DNA of 64,000 nucleotides from Acidobacteriaceae bacterium (GCA_003134815.1 PLCO01000021.1:1-64000); one strand, 5' to 3'. Counted from the first letter of the stretch, positions 15,466 through 25,176 are shown. Numbers and translations are program-made. The notes: generated from the sequence alone by a model not told the origin.

Positions 15466-18180
15466 TTGAAGACCTTTTTCTCACCTGTTTGCCTTTGCGT
15501 TTCCGCCTTCGCTTCCGTCCTCGTCTCGGTCCTGGCCGTCCTCGCGCCGCAAACTTCCGCAGCCGCCACGCCGCCACTGACGCTCGCCGCCGGTTGGCAA
15601 CTGCAGGATGTCGTCAAAGTTCCGCAGCCCGGCGCGCAAGTCTCTTCTGCAGGTTTCGACGCGAGCAACTGGTATGCCGCCACGGTCCCGGGCACCGTGC
15701 TCACTTCACTCGTCAACGATCGCGTTTATCCCGAGCCGCTTTATGGTGAGAATAGCCGCCCCGAATCCATTCCAGAGAGCCTGGTTCACACTTCGTATTG
15801 GTACAGAACCGTCGTTCGCGTTCCGATTGCGTACAAGGGCCGCCACGTCTGGCTGAATTTCGACGGCATCAACTACTCGGCCGAAGTCTGGGTGAACGGC
15901 GCGCAAGTGGGAACAATGCGTGGCGCATTTATCCGCGGCGTCTTTGACATCACAGCGCAAGTAACTCCGGGCCGGCAAGCGATCGTGGCAGTGCTCGTCA
16001 CTCCGGAACCGAATCCCGGCGTTCCCCATGAGCACGCATTACGCAATGGCGTAGGGCAAAATGGCGGCGTAACCGCACTCGACGGTCCCACGTTTCTTTC
16101 AACCATCGGATGGGACTGGCTCGATGCCGTGCGCGATCGCGACACGGGCATCTGGCAAAAGGTTTTTCTCTCCGCCACCGGCCCCGTTCAGTTGAAAGAC
16201 CCGTTCGTCACCACCGATCTTCCGCTTCCCAAAACCGATTCGTCCGACGTCTCCGTTGAAACAACGGTCGAAAATGTGAGCGACGAACCAGTCGCGGGCG
16301 TCGTCCGCGGCTCAATCGAGAACATTGTCTTTGCGCGCCCGGTCACCGTCGCGCCCCACAGTTCTCAACAAGTCACATTCGACCCGAAAAACACACCGGC
16401 GCTGCACATCGTTCATCCGCGGCTCTGGTGGCCAAACGGCTACGGCACGCAGCCGATGTACAAGCTGCACCTGGAATTTAGAAGCGGGGAATTCGTGGCG
16501 GGGCAAACCATCTCTGACGCGCAGGATATCAACTTTGGCATCCGCAAGATCAGCTATTCCCTTCCCGGCGCCAGCACGCTGGCCATCTCTGTCAACGGCG
16601 TGCCCATTTTCATTCGCGGCGGCGACTGGGGTCTCGATGAGGCCCTGAAGCGCATTCCGCGCGAGCGGCTCGATACCGAGATTCGCCTGCATAAGCTCGC
16701 CAACCTCAATCTGATTCGCAACTGGGTGGGACAGAGCACCGGCGAGGACTTCTACGAGCTGTGCGACAAGTACGGCCTGCTCGTTTGGGACGAATTCTTC
16801 CAGCCCAATCCGCTCGACGGCCCCAATCCCACCGACATTTCCACCTACGTCGCCAATGTTCGCGACAAAGTTCTGCGCTACCGCAATCATCCATCCATCG
16901 TTCTGTGGTGCGCGCGCAACGAGGGCGACCCGCCACGGGAGATCGATGCCGCTTTACGAACGCTGCTCGCCGAGGTCGATCCCACACGGATCTATTGGCC
17001 GAACTCGACCGATGGCCCGGGAGTGCGCTCGCATGGGCCGTATTACTGGCGCACCCCGCGCGAGTTCTACACCGTTACCGACGATTTCTTCAAGACAGAA
17101 ACCGGCAGCGCATCCATCCCGACACTCGAATCCATTCGCGGCATGATGCCGCAAAAGGATTGGGAGTCGATCAACGACGACTGGGCGGCGCACGACCTTG
17201 CCAAGGGCAACCAGCACGGCGACCTCTATCCCGGCATTATCGCCAGTCGCTACGGCCCGATCGCCAACCTCCCCGACTTTGTGCGCAAGGCGCAACTGGC
17301 AAACTACGAGGCCTTCCGCGCCATGTACGAAGGCCGCAACGCGCTCCTGTTCAATCCCACTACGGCCGTCATCACCTGGATGAGCAATCCCGCGCAGCCC
17401 AGTTTTGTGTGGCAGATCTATCATTACGATCTTGAGCCCATGTCTTCTTACTTCGCCGTCATGCACGCGTCAGAACTGGTTCATATCCAGTTCAACGAAG
17501 CCACCGGCGACGTGCAGGTGATAAACAACAAGCCCGAGGCGGTGCCGAATCTAACTGCGCACATTGCCGTCTACAACCTCGACGGCTCGCTCGCGGTCGA
17601 GCACGAAACCAAAGTGACTGCCGCTCCGGATGTGGCCACGAGTCTCGGCGCGATCGATTTTCCTGCATCGGTTTCGCCCGTCCGCTTCATCAAGCTGGAA
17701 CTGCGCGATGCCGCCGGCCAACTGATCTCAACCAACTTCTATTGGCGCGCGCCGGCGAGCAGCCCCGACGACCTCACCGCGCTCAATCAACTGCCCATGG
17801 TCAAGCTGACCGCAAATGTGAGTGCGCTGAATGAGCCGGCAACTGGCCAACGCAAGCTCCGGGTCACACTGCGCAACCCAACACAGAGCATCGCGCTCAT
17901 GGCGCATGTGCAACTGCGTCGAAAATCCGGCGAGCGAATTTTGCCTGTTTTTTACAGCGATAATTACGTTTCGCTCGTTCCCGGCGAAACAAAAACCATC
18001 ACGATCGACGCCTCAGCGAGCGCCTTCAAAGGCGAAGCTGCTCTGGTCGTCCTCGACGGCTGGAATGTAACCGTCGCTCCTGCCTTGTTTCCAAGAGCAT
18101 CGATTGCGCCCAACCTCGACGCCCAACCCGATCGCTGGCCCACGACCGGTTTGCCCATTGCAACCGCAGCCCTGCGTTGA
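15466..18180 (+). CDS. Secreted glycoside hydrolase family 2 (beta-mannosidase / exo-beta-glucosaminidase type)
   Basis: 904 residues from a TTG start at 15466 preceded by AAGGGAG. A signal peptide covers about residues 1-33. The architecture is GH2: an N-terminal sugar-binding jelly roll (SYWYRTVVRVP and GRHVWLNFDGINYSAEVWVNG), an Ig-like sandwich, a TIM barrel, and two C-terminal Ig-like domains. The acid/base is expected at Glu486 in LWCARNEGD. Glu555 (IPTLES) is the best nucleophile candidate. The overall pattern resembles exo-beta-D-glucosaminidases and beta-mannosidases more than beta-galactosidases; substrate specificity cannot be settled by reading. The neighbouring malQ and sugar-phosphate isomerases fit polysaccharide use. 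Confidence 0.82.
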   Translation: MKTFFSPVCLCVSAFASVLVSVLAVLAPQTSAAATPPLTLAAGWQLQDVVKVPQPGAQVSSAGFDASNWYAATVPGTVLTSLVNDRVYPEPLYGENSRPESIPESLVHTSYWYRTVVRVPIAYKGRHVWLNFDGINYSAEVWVNGAQVGTMRGAFIRGVFDITAQVTPGRQAIVAVLVTPEPNPGVPHEHALRNGVGQNGGVTALDGPTFLSTIGWDWLDAVRDRDTGIWQKVFLSATGPVQLKDPFVTTDLPLPKTDSSDVSVETTVENVSDEPVAGVVRGSIENIVFARPVTVAPHSSQQVTFDPKNTPALHIVHPRLWWPNGYGTQPMYKLHLEFRSGEFVAGQTISDAQDINFGIRKISYSLPGASTLAISVNGVPIFIRGGDWGLDEALKRIPRERLDTEIRLHKLANLNLIRNWVGQSTGEDFYELCDKYGLLVWDEFFQPNPLDGPNPTDISTYVANVRDKVLRYRNHPSIVLWCARNEGDPPREIDAALRTLLAEVDPTRIYWPNSTDGPGVRSHGPYYWRTPREFYTVTDDFFKTETGSASIPTLESIRGMMPQKDWESINDDWAAHDLAKGNQHGDLYPGIIASRYGPIANLPDFVRKAQLANYEAFRAMYEGRNALLFNPTTAVITWMSNPAQPSFVWQIYHYDLEPMSSYFAVMHASELVHIQFNEATGDVQVINNKPEAVPNLTAHIAVYNLDGSLAVEHETKVTAAPDVATSLGAIDFPASVSPVRFIKLELRDAAGQLISTNFYWRAPASSPDDLTALNQLPMVKLTANVSALNEPATGQRKLRVTLRNPTQSIALMAHVQLRRKSGERILPVFYSDNYVSLVPGETKTITIDASASAFKGEAALVVLDGWNVTVAPALFPRASIAPNLDAQPDRWPTTGLPIATAALR

Positions 18181-18199
18181 TATTGCGTGCAAACAAAAC

Positions 18200-18222
18200 G
18201 CCCGCAACCATTGGCTGCGGGC
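18200..18222. terminator. Hairpin between convergent GH2 and PpiD-like genes
   Basis: GCCCGCA...TGCGGGC (7-bp arms) between the GH2 stop (18180) and the PpiD-like stop (18250). It is placed to end transcription from both sides. The T-run is weak, so efficiency is uncertain. Confidence 0.5.
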
Positions 18223-18249
18223 CTCTTGCGTGCTTGAATTCGTCTACGC

Positions 18250-20238
18250 TTACGTGCCCGGCGCTTGCTGTCCGGGCAGTTGCGGGCCATGCGGCTTGGC
18301 GTTGATGACGACCAGTTTGCGTTTCTTGAAATCGTTCCACACGCCGCTCATAAACACGCTGAACGCCTCATTGCGGCGCTGGTTGAGGAGTTCATCCTTC
18401 ATCTGGTCGAAGTTCTTGGCAATCTCGTCGGCGCTCGGCTCCTGCTTGTCGTCGATCTTCGCCACAACGCCGGTGCGGCCAGCGTCAATCGGCCCGCTGA
18501 TCGCGCCCACACTCATGTCGAACAGTTGCGGCGCCACCTGGCCCACCTCGCCAAAGTCAGGAACCTGGCCGCTCTCGCCGACCAAGTCGCTGGTCTTTAC
18601 CGTCGCGCCCACTGCCTTCGCCGCCTTGGCCAGATCGTTTGTCGCCTTGGCCTGATCTGCCAGCGCCTTCGTCTTCTGGCTCAGCAGCACAGGTAGTTGC
18701 TCCTGGCGGTAGTCATCGAGTACGTGGCTCTTCCAATCGGCAAACGCCGGTGCGTGCGCCGGCACAATGCCGGTTACCTGGAAGATCGCATATCCCTCGC
18801 CCGTAGGCGCTGACTGCGGCGCGTCACCCTGTTTGGCCTGGAACGCCTTGGCCAGAATTTGCGCGCTGTCGGGTAGCGCGGCAATTACGCCGTCGTGCGC
18901 TACTGGATCCGTCGTCACCTGGTCCAGATGGTGCGCCGCGGCTGTTTTTTCCAGGCCGTTCTTCGCCGCCTCGCTGGTCAACTGCTGCGCGTAATCGTTC
19001 TGCGCCGCCGTCTCTGCCTGCCGCGTAAGCGTCTCGACAATTGCCGCCTGCACCTCGCTCAACGGCTGCGTGTGCGCCGTCTGCCGCTCTTCCACCTGCA
19101 CAATGTGGTAGCCGAAGTTGGTTTTGATGATGTCGATGTCGCCAATCTTCTGCGTAAAAATTGCGGCGTCGAACGCAGGCACCATCTTGCCGCGCTGCGC
19201 AAATCCCAGCTCGCCGCCGGTGTCCTTGCTTCCCGGATCGTCGGAATATTTCTTGGCCAGGTCCGTCCAGCTTCCGCCAGCCTGCAGTTGCTTCAGAACC
19301 ATCTCCGCTTTGGCTTTGGCGGCGGCATCGGTTTTTGCGTCGGCGTTCGGCGGCACGCTGATCAGAATATGCCGCGACTTGGCCTGCTCCGGCACGGAAT
19401 ACTCGGCGGCATGGTCGTTGTAGTATTGCTGAACGGCCTGCGGGCCCGGCGGTGGAGCGCCGCCCGGAATCTGGCTCTCATTGAACGCAAAGTAGGTGAT
19501 CTTACGCTCCTCCGGCACGGCCTGCGCGTAGCGCGCCGCATTCGTCTTGAAGAATGCCGCCAGGTCGCTGTCCGATGGGTTGATCGTCTTAAGCAAATCA
19601 TCCGACGAGATCACCGCGTAATCGAACTTGATCTTGATGTTCGCCTTGCGATACGAGTCGCGAACTTCCTTATCGCCCACCGCTACTCCGGCAGTGATAA
19701 AAGCCTGCAGCCGCTGGATCGTAATCTCATCCTTGATCTCGCTCTCGAAATCCGTCACCGACTCGTGCAGACGGTCGTCGATCAACTGCTTGTAGGCATC
19801 GTCGCCGATGTAAGTTCCGTTGGGGTAAAGAACCTCTCCCGTCGGCCCCGTGCGCAGATACTTGCGAACGTCCTCGTCGCTCGCGTAGATCCCCAGCCTG
19901 TGTGCCTCTTCGAGCATTACCTGCTGCTGCACCAGTTGCTGGCCCACCTGCTGCTCGAAAATCTGCACGATCTGCGGATTGCTGGCGTACTCCGGATTGC
20001 GCTGCCGCAACTGATTCTCGGTGATCGCCTCTACGCGCGCCTGGCTGATTGGGTCGCCAGAGGAAAGATAGCGGCTATACCAATGCGGGTAAACGGTGGC
20101 GTAGGTGTCGGGCGACGAAGCGCCCGCGCCGCCCAGGCCGGGTATCAGGTACAGCACCATAGTGACCGAAGCTGCGCCGATGATCACCACAATCAGCGCC
20201 TTGACCATGCGATTATCTGTCTGCAGGAAACGAATCAT
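18250..20238 (-). CDS. Membrane-anchored peptidyl-prolyl isomerase/chaperone (PpiD/SurA-like)
   Basis: 662 residues from the ATG at 20238; upstream in-frame codons encode a non-conserved extension. A single N-terminal transmembrane anchor (about 12-35, VKALIVVIIGAASVTMVLYL) is followed by a SurA_N-like helical chaperone region rich in Gln (about 70-240). One parvulin (rotamase) domain lies near 285-385, with RHILISVPP, FAQRGKMVPAFDAAIF and TNFGYHIVQVEER. A long C-terminal helical region follows. This is the PpiD layout: periplasmic folding of exported proteins at the inner membrane. It fits a region rich in secreted enzymes and lipoproteins. A Pro/Gly-rich C-terminus (GPQLPGQQAPGT) is unusual. 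Confidence 0.85.
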   Translation of the reverse strand: MIRFLQTDNRMVKALIVVIIGAASVTMVLYLIPGLGGAGASSPDTYATVYPHWYSRYLSSGDPISQARVEAITENQLRQRNPEYASNPQIVQIFEQQVGQQLVQQQVMLEEAHRLGIYASDEDVRKYLRTGPTGEVLYPNGTYIGDDAYKQLIDDRLHESVTDFESEIKDEITIQRLQAFITAGVAVGDKEVRDSYRKANIKIKFDYAVISSDDLLKTINPSDSDLAAFFKTNAARYAQAVPEERKITYFAFNESQIPGGAPPPGPQAVQQYYNDHAAEYSVPEQAKSRHILISVPPNADAKTDAAAKAKAEMVLKQLQAGGSWTDLAKKYSDDPGSKDTGGELGFAQRGKMVPAFDAAIFTQKIGDIDIIKTNFGYHIVQVEERQTAHTQPLSEVQAAIVETLTRQAETAAQNDYAQQLTSEAAKNGLEKTAAAHHLDQVTTDPVAHDGVIAALPDSAQILAKAFQAKQGDAPQSAPTGEGYAIFQVTGIVPAHAPAFADWKSHVLDDYRQEQLPVLLSQKTKALADQAKATNDLAKAAKAVGATVKTSDLVGESGQVPDFGEVGQVAPQLFDMSVGAISGPIDAGRTGVVAKIDDKQEPSADEIAKNFDQMKDELLNQRRNEAFSVFMSGVWNDFKKRKLVVINAKPHGPQLPGQQAPGT

Positions 20239-20538
20239 GGATGGACTTAATCCCTCTGAGCGCAGACAAGTCAAGACGGCAGCAAATATTCTGCTCGCTG
20301 CACGGCGCGCCTGCGAATGCGCAATTCTCTCTCGATATAACTCTGCAATTATAGTGGATCGATATAGGGTATCGCCCGCGGCGCTCGGGGCGAGACGCGG
20401 GCCGGCGCGGATCGTCGAACAGGCTCGATGCAAAAATGGGCCAGACGCAAGCCGGGCCCAACGCAAAACGAGCACCCCGCTAAAGCGAGATGCCCGTTTC
20501 TTCCTCCCTATTGGCTATTCCCTATTCCCTGCTTTGCA
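20239..20538. other. Intergenic region between the PpiD-like and BON-domain genes
   Basis: 300 bp containing the promoter side of the PpiD-like gene, the terminator of the BON-domain gene (20465-20499) and a CCCTATT-type repeat (20507-20530). No gene is seen. Confidence 0.6.
20465..20499 (-). terminator. Rho-independent terminator after the BON-domain gene
   Basis: Read on the minus strand, a 14-bp stem (ACGGGCATCTCGCT / AGCGGGGTGCTCGT, with three G-U-type pairs) and a two-base loop is followed by TTTT. It lies 40 bp beyond the stop of the 20539-22017 gene. Confidence 0.7.
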
Positions 20539-22017
20539 TTACCGCCAGTAGTACGCGCCACCAACCACATAGTACGGCCGGTAGTAAACCGGCGGATACG
20601 CGTATGGGTAAGCCGGATAGCCGTAGCCGGCGTAGTAGCGCGGCCCGTAGGGCGAACGTCTGTAGAGGCTCGGGCCGCCGGGATACAATCCTTCCGCCAG
20701 CCTCGCCGCTTCTTGCTGGCTAACCGGCGCAACGGTGATCGGCGCATTGATGTGGAAAGTGACCAGTGCTTCGGCGGGAATCCACACGCGCGGTCCCCCC
20801 GAAGCTGCCGAAGCGGCTGTGCCTCCGGCCGCGCCGACCCCAGCGCCGATAGCGCAACCTGGGCCACGGCCAATCGCGCAGCCAATGATCGCGCCAATCA
20901 GGGCTCCGCCCACGGCGTTGCTCACCGTCTGGCCGGCTTTATTCGGACCCTTCACCTTGAACTGATCCGTATCCAATTGGTAGTTTTGCCCGCCCAGATC
21001 GAGCGAGGTGAGCGCAAGCGCCAGCACGGAGCTGCCGGCCAATTTGCCTGCGCCCTCGTTCTTCACTTCCGTGACCACGCCATGCACGGTCGCGCCGCGC
21101 GGAATCGCCAGATATCCGCCCGCAACCACATCCTGAATTACGGTGAACTGAACCGGCTCGCCGTCTTTCGCCCTCTTGCTATCCACCGGCTCGTTGGTCC
21201 GAACCTGCAGCAGCGTTCCCGCCGGAATGGTTACCGGACCTCTGGCAGGCTGATACGCTGGCGCCTGAGGCGCCGGCTGATACTGCGGCGGATATTGGGG
21301 CTGACCCTGTGACGGATACTGCGGCGGATACTGCGGCGGATATTGCGATGCCTGCGGGCTCTGATATTGCGGCCGCGACGGCGGATATCCACCCTGCTGC
21401 GGGTAGGCTGGTTGCTGCGGGTAGCCGCCTTGCTGCGGATACGGCGTCGCCTGCGGATTATTGGTCAGGCCCGGAGGCGGGCCCTGATTCTGCGGACCCG
21501 GAGGCGGTCCCTGATCCTGCGGATTTGCATCCGGAGCGGGGCCCGGCGGCGGCAAGCCTGCCATATTCCTTTGCGCCTGCGACTGGTCTGGATCCGGCAT
21601 ATCGGCGCCGCCCGGCGCAGGCAGCGGACTCTGCGCGTCCGCGCCCGGATTGCCGATCTGCAGATTGTTGTGCACCTTGGTTACGCCGTCCACATGCGTC
21701 GCTATCGACTCGGCCAACTGCTTTGACGCATCGCTTGAAACTGTTCCCGAGAGCGTGACCTCGCTCTGGATCGTGGCCGCGGTGATTAAATCGTTCTTCA
21801 GCGCCGCTGACGCGTCCAGCGCGTGCACCACGTCCATCTCAATTTGTCCATCGGTACGCTGCCCCTTTTGCGCCACCGGATCGCCTTGAGGCTGCGCGGC
21901 CGCGCCCTCCTGATCCTGCGCCATCGCAACCACGGCGCACAGCACGGCTAATACTGCCACTGCCATGAGCTGCGTGCTTGCCTTCTGTATCGAGTTCCGT
22001 ACCAGGGTACGATTCAT
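20539..22017 (-). CDS. Exported BON-domain protein with Pro/Gln-rich linker and glycine-zipper region
   Basis: About 492 residues from the ATG at 22017, preferred over the ATG at 22023 because AGGAG is then 8 bp upstream. Domains: a signal peptide (to about residue 33); one BON domain (about 55-120, IEMDVVHALDASAALKNDL and VTLSGTVSS); a long Pro/Gln/Tyr-rich linker (about 125-255) with repeated YPPQ and YPQQGG units; a beta-rich region beginning TIPAGTLLQVRTNEPVDS; a glycine-zipper stretch (ALIGAIIGCAIGRGPGCAIG); and a Tyr-rich C-terminus (YAGYGYPAYPYAYP). BON domains bind membranes or envelope components. An envelope-stability role is likely; the combination is common in Acidobacteria but uncharacterised. 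Confidence 0.75.
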   Translation of the reverse strand: MNRTLVRNSIQKASTQLMAVAVLAVLCAVVAMAQDQEGAAAQPQGDPVAQKGQRTDGQIEMDVVHALDASAALKNDLITAATIQSEVTLSGTVSSDASKQLAESIATHVDGVTKVHNNLQIGNPGADAQSPLPAPGGADMPDPDQSQAQRNMAGLPPPGPAPDANPQDQGPPPGPQNQGPPPGLTNNPQATPYPQQGGYPQQPAYPQQGGYPPSRPQYQSPQASQYPPQYPPQYPSQGQPQYPPQYQPAPQAPAYQPARGPVTIPAGTLLQVRTNEPVDSKRAKDGEPVQFTVIQDVVAGGYLAIPRGATVHGVVTEVKNEGAGKLAGSSVLALALTSLDLGGQNYQLDTDQFKVKGPNKAGQTVSNAVGGALIGAIIGCAIGRGPGCAIGAGVGAAGGTAASAASGGPRVWIPAEALVTFHINAPITVAPVSQQEAARLAEGLYPGGPSLYRRSPYGPRYYAGYGYPAYPYAYPPVYYRPYYVVGGAYYWR

Positions 22018-22266
22018 ACTCATATCTCCTATGTCGCGTTACGCAATCCCGCCGTTTTCGGGCCCGTCATTTTCCGGCGGACCAAAAACCACGCCGAACA
22101 AACTCGCAACTCTGGCTCGCCAATCTGATCCTCTTCGATGCACATGCCACTCAAACGGTTAGACGAGGCTCGCCTGAGCCTGTTAACCCCTTAAACCCTG
22201 CTTCCGCGAAAAAGTTTCCTGGGATGAATTGACCTGCGCCGGAGCGCGCCTAGGCCAGAGCCGCCC

Positions 22267-23988
22267 TTAAGCCAAAGCCGATTCGACGGCCGCGCTTAGC
22301 GTCTTCAAGCCCGCCGCCGTGTCGGCACCAAGGTGCGCCCGCAGCGCCCGCCGTCCGCGCGACTCCAGCACCGCCAGGTCACCCGCGGCCTGGGCATCGA
22401 TCACCACGCCAAAGCTGTACTTCTGGCCGGGAATTTCCAGGTCTTTCGCATGGGCTCCGGTGATCTGCAAAAACACGCCCGTATTCGGGCCGCCCTTGTA
22501 GTCCTGGCCGGTGGAGTGCAAAAAGCGGGGCCCAAACCCGAGGCAAGTGGCCACGCGTTTTTGGTCGCGCACCTTGTGCCGGAATCCCTGGATTGCAGCC
22601 TCGTGCTCCTCGAACATGGGCAGGAACGCAACCGTCGCAAAGTAGTCGCCTGCACGAAGCTCGTCCAAATGCGCGCGCAGAATGCCAGCAAGCGTTGCGC
22701 TCGGCGCAGCGGCCTTAAGTTTCGCGGCGTACGCGTCCGTCGCGTACAGCTCGATGCCTTCGTCAGTCAGGAACGGCGTCCGCTGCGGCAGTTTCCCGCT
22801 CTTCTCGTACTCAGTGGTCAGCGCGCGCGTCTCAATCTTCGCCGCTTCCACGTCCGGCTGATTAAAAGGATTAATCCCCATCACCGAGCCCGCGACCGCC
22901 GTTGCAATCTCCCAGGTGAAAAACTGCCCGAAGATCTCGTACAGATCCGAGATTTCGAAATACGCCACCGGATGGCCGGCCGCCTCAAGAGCCGCAACCT
23001 TCGCGTCGAGTTCGGCCTGCGCGCTCGCATCGCCAGCGCCCTTCAGCCGCACGTACGCAAACACGCGGTCATTGCCGTAGACGCTCGGCGCGCCAATCTC
23101 CTCGCGGTCCACCGGCGTAATTCCCTTCCCCTGCTTGCCCGTCGATTCCGCGATCAGTTGCTCCAGCCACGCGCCCATATCGGCTATCTCGGGTGAAGTA
23201 AAAATGGTGATCTTGTCGCGTCCGGCATTCGCCGCCGAGCCCAGCAGCAAGCCGAGCTGCACGCCCGTGTTCTCCGCGACCGGCTGCTTTGCAACAGCTA
23301 CTGCCTTGGCCGCCTCGGCCAGCAGTTTGCCCACTTTCAACCCGGTCACTGTCGCCGCAACCAAGCCAAAATTCGATAGCGCCGAGTATCGCCCGCCAAT
23401 CTCCGGGTCGCCATAGAAGATGCCCCTGAAGCTGTCATCCTTCGCCACCTGCTCCATCTTCGAGCCAGGGTCGGTGATGACCATAAAACGGCTGCCCCCC
23501 TCCGTGGCCCCCACCACATGCCGTATCTGGTCGAAGAAAAATTGCTTCAGGATATTCGGTTCAAGCGTCGATCCCGACTTGCTCGCCACCACTACCAGCG
23601 TCTTAGTCAGATCCACCGAGTCGCAGGCAGCCTTCACCTCCGCCGGGTCGGTGGAGTCCACGATGCGCAGCTCCGGAAATCCCGGCTGCGGGCCAAACGT
23701 CTTCGCCAGCACCTCGGGGCACAGGCTTGAGCCGCCCATCCCCAGCAGCAGAACCGACCGGAAGTCTGAGCTCCTTACATCGCCGCCCAGCTCCGCGAGC
23801 GACGCCAGATCCTTCTGCTGCCGCTCCACAATGTCAATCCAGCCCATCCACTTCTCCTCGCCATCGCGAGTCCACAAGCCGGGGTCCTTCTTCCAAAAGC
23901 GGGCCACTTTGTTGTTTGCCTGCCAGTCGGCGGCTGCCGCGTCCACGGCTCCGCGAAGATCGGAGGATACTGCCAGTCGAAAGCTCAT
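22267..23988 (-). CDS. Phosphoglucose isomerase (the Pgi half of transaldolase/Pgi type)
   Basis: 573 residues. It interconverts glucose-6-P and fructose-6-P. Sugar isomerase (SIS) motifs: VLLLGMGGSSLCPEVL, VVASKSGSTLEPN, and a Glu block FTWEIATAVAGSVMGINPFNQPDVE. The C-terminal part (LGFGPRFLHSTGQDYKGGP) matches the isomerase half of bifunctional Tal-Pgi proteins rather than classical E. coli Pgi. No transaldolase half is attached and none is adjacent, so it acts alone or partners with a transaldolase elsewhere. It lies downstream of manA on the same strand; both enzymes supply fructose-6-P. GAGG 5 bp before the ATG supports the start. Confidence 0.87.
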   Translation of the reverse strand: MSFRLAVSSDLRGAVDAAAADWQANNKVARFWKKDPGLWTRDGEEKWMGWIDIVERQQKDLASLAELGGDVRSSDFRSVLLLGMGGSSLCPEVLAKTFGPQPGFPELRIVDSTDPAEVKAACDSVDLTKTLVVVASKSGSTLEPNILKQFFFDQIRHVVGATEGGSRFMVITDPGSKMEQVAKDDSFRGIFYGDPEIGGRYSALSNFGLVAATVTGLKVGKLLAEAAKAVAVAKQPVAENTGVQLGLLLGSAANAGRDKITIFTSPEIADMGAWLEQLIAESTGKQGKGITPVDREEIGAPSVYGNDRVFAYVRLKGAGDASAQAELDAKVAALEAAGHPVAYFEISDLYEIFGQFFTWEIATAVAGSVMGINPFNQPDVEAAKIETRALTTEYEKSGKLPQRTPFLTDEGIELYATDAYAAKLKAAAPSATLAGILRAHLDELRAGDYFATVAFLPMFEEHEAAIQGFRHKVRDQKRVATCLGFGPRFLHSTGQDYKGGPNTGVFLQITGAHAKDLEIPGQKYSFGVVIDAQAAGDLAVLESRGRRALRAHLGADTAAGLKTLSAAVESALA

Positions 23989-24114
23989 ATCAACCTCGTA
24001 CGACCTTTGCTCATATCACCTTTGATTCTGCCTGACGGGTACGGTTGCAATCCTAAAGATTGTGCAAAAGTTTGTGCCGTTCGCCCACATTGAGCAGCCG
24101 ACCCGTCTCTGCCG

Positions 24115-25176
24115 TCACGAAGTCGCTGCCGGCCAGTTTGGCGTAATCCTGATCAGCTCAAGCCGCTCGCCGGTCCCGCTCGCGTCTTCCAGCACAAACT
24201 CCGGCGAGGCTGCGGGCACGGCGACAATCCCGCGCGGCGGCAGATCAACCGGCTCAAAGTCCGCTCCCGAGTGGCCTTGGCCAACCAGCCGTCCCGCGCC
24301 CGATGCAGCAAAGAAGTACGCCAACCCTCGTTGCCCGCCTGCGCCGCACAGGCTTTCGCTCGTCAGTTTGGCCCTTACCGGAATCCGCTCGATGCGGAAG
24401 TACTCCACATCGATCAGCACCGTTCGGTCGGCGAGCTCGCGTGGAGCCACTTTTCCCGCGCGCGTTGTGAGCTTCGTTGCCTCAAGAGATTTTTGAATAT
24501 GCAGCTCTCGCGGCCGTCCGTAGTCATACATGCGGTAAGTTATGTCGGAGTTCTGCTGCGTCTCCAGCAGAATCGATCCCGGCCAGATCGCGTGCACCGT
24601 CCCGGCATCGACATAAATTGTGTCTCCCGTCGCAACCGGCAACATGTTCAGCCGCGCCTCCAGCGTCCCGGCGCGAATGCCTTCCTCAATTTCGCCAAGC
24701 GTCGTCCCCGGCTTCACGCCGACCGCAACTTCCGCTCCCGGATCGGCCTGGAGCGCGTACCAGCACTCCGTCTTGCCGCGCGGCTGCCCATATTTCCGCG
24801 CCATCTTGTCGTCGGGATGCACCTGCACGCTCAACTTCTCGCGCGCAAAAATTGTTTTGATCAATAATGGCGAATCCGCCCCAGGCGGGAGCGGCGAATC
24901 GACATCGGACGAATCTGGACCAAGCGAATCAACTCTCGGCGTATCAGGGCTCGGCGCATCGGGGCCAAGCAACGCGGCGCGCTCTTCACTGAACAACGCG
25001 CCCAGCCGCTTGCCCGCGTGGGGCCCGGTTGCCACCAGGCAATCGTCGCCCGTCAGCCACACCTCGCCGATTGGATCGCCCTCAGCCACGCGGTCATACC
25101 ACGGCCGCAGATCGCGAAATCCCCAAACCCGCGCCGTAAACACAGGCTCAATGCGAAACGGCGCCATTTCTGCCAC
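24115..25176 (-). CDS. manA: Mannose-6-phosphate isomerase, class I
   Basis: 353 residues from a GTG start (25176) with GGAGG 7 bp upstream; an internal ATG at 25167 is the alternative. It interconverts mannose-6-P and fructose-6-P. Zinc-site motifs are present: SVQVHPDD (Gln and His), KTECWY (Glu) and DAGTVHAI (His). Between residues about 69 and 94 an acidic, Pro/Ser-rich insert made of five pentapeptides (LGPDA, PSPDT, PRVDS, LGPDS, SDVDS) is encoded by five 15-bp tandem units (24896-24970). The insert sits before the conserved LLIKTIFA strand, so it is probably a surface loop. Likely linked to mannan use with the GH2 and GH5 enzymes. Confidence 0.9.
   Translation of the reverse strand: MAEMAPFRIEPVFTARVWGFRDLRPWYDRVAEGDPIGEVWLTGDDCLVATGPHAGKRLGALFSEERAALLGPDAPSPDTPRVDSLGPDSSDVDSPLPPGADSPLLIKTIFAREKLSVQVHPDDKMARKYGQPRGKTECWYALQADPGAEVAVGVKPGTTLGEIEEGIRAGTLEARLNMLPVATGDTIYVDAGTVHAIWPGSILLETQQNSDITYRMYDYGRPRELHIQKSLEATKLTTRAGKVAPRELADRTVLIDVEYFRIERIPVRAKLTSESLCGAGGQRGLAYFFAASGAGRLVGQGHSGADFEPVDLPPRGIVAVPAASPEFVLEDASGTGERLELIRITPNWPAATS
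24896..24970. repeat. Five in-frame 15-bp tandem units inside manA
   Basis: Units start at 24896, 24911, 24926, 24941 and 24956, each beginning GNATC. They are degenerate at the DNA level but keep the frame and encode five acidic pentapeptides. Confidence 0.75.

Noticed and set aside
15350..15577. N-terminal extension of malQ to 15577
   Set aside because: The added 76 residues are Arg/Lys-rich and antisense to the GH2 signal peptide; GH77 proteins start near the ATG at 15349.
18895..20250. 451-codon plus-strand frame opposite the PpiD-like gene
   Set aside because: Arg/Leu/His-rich composition typical of antisense shadows; the minus-strand protein has clear parvulin motifs.
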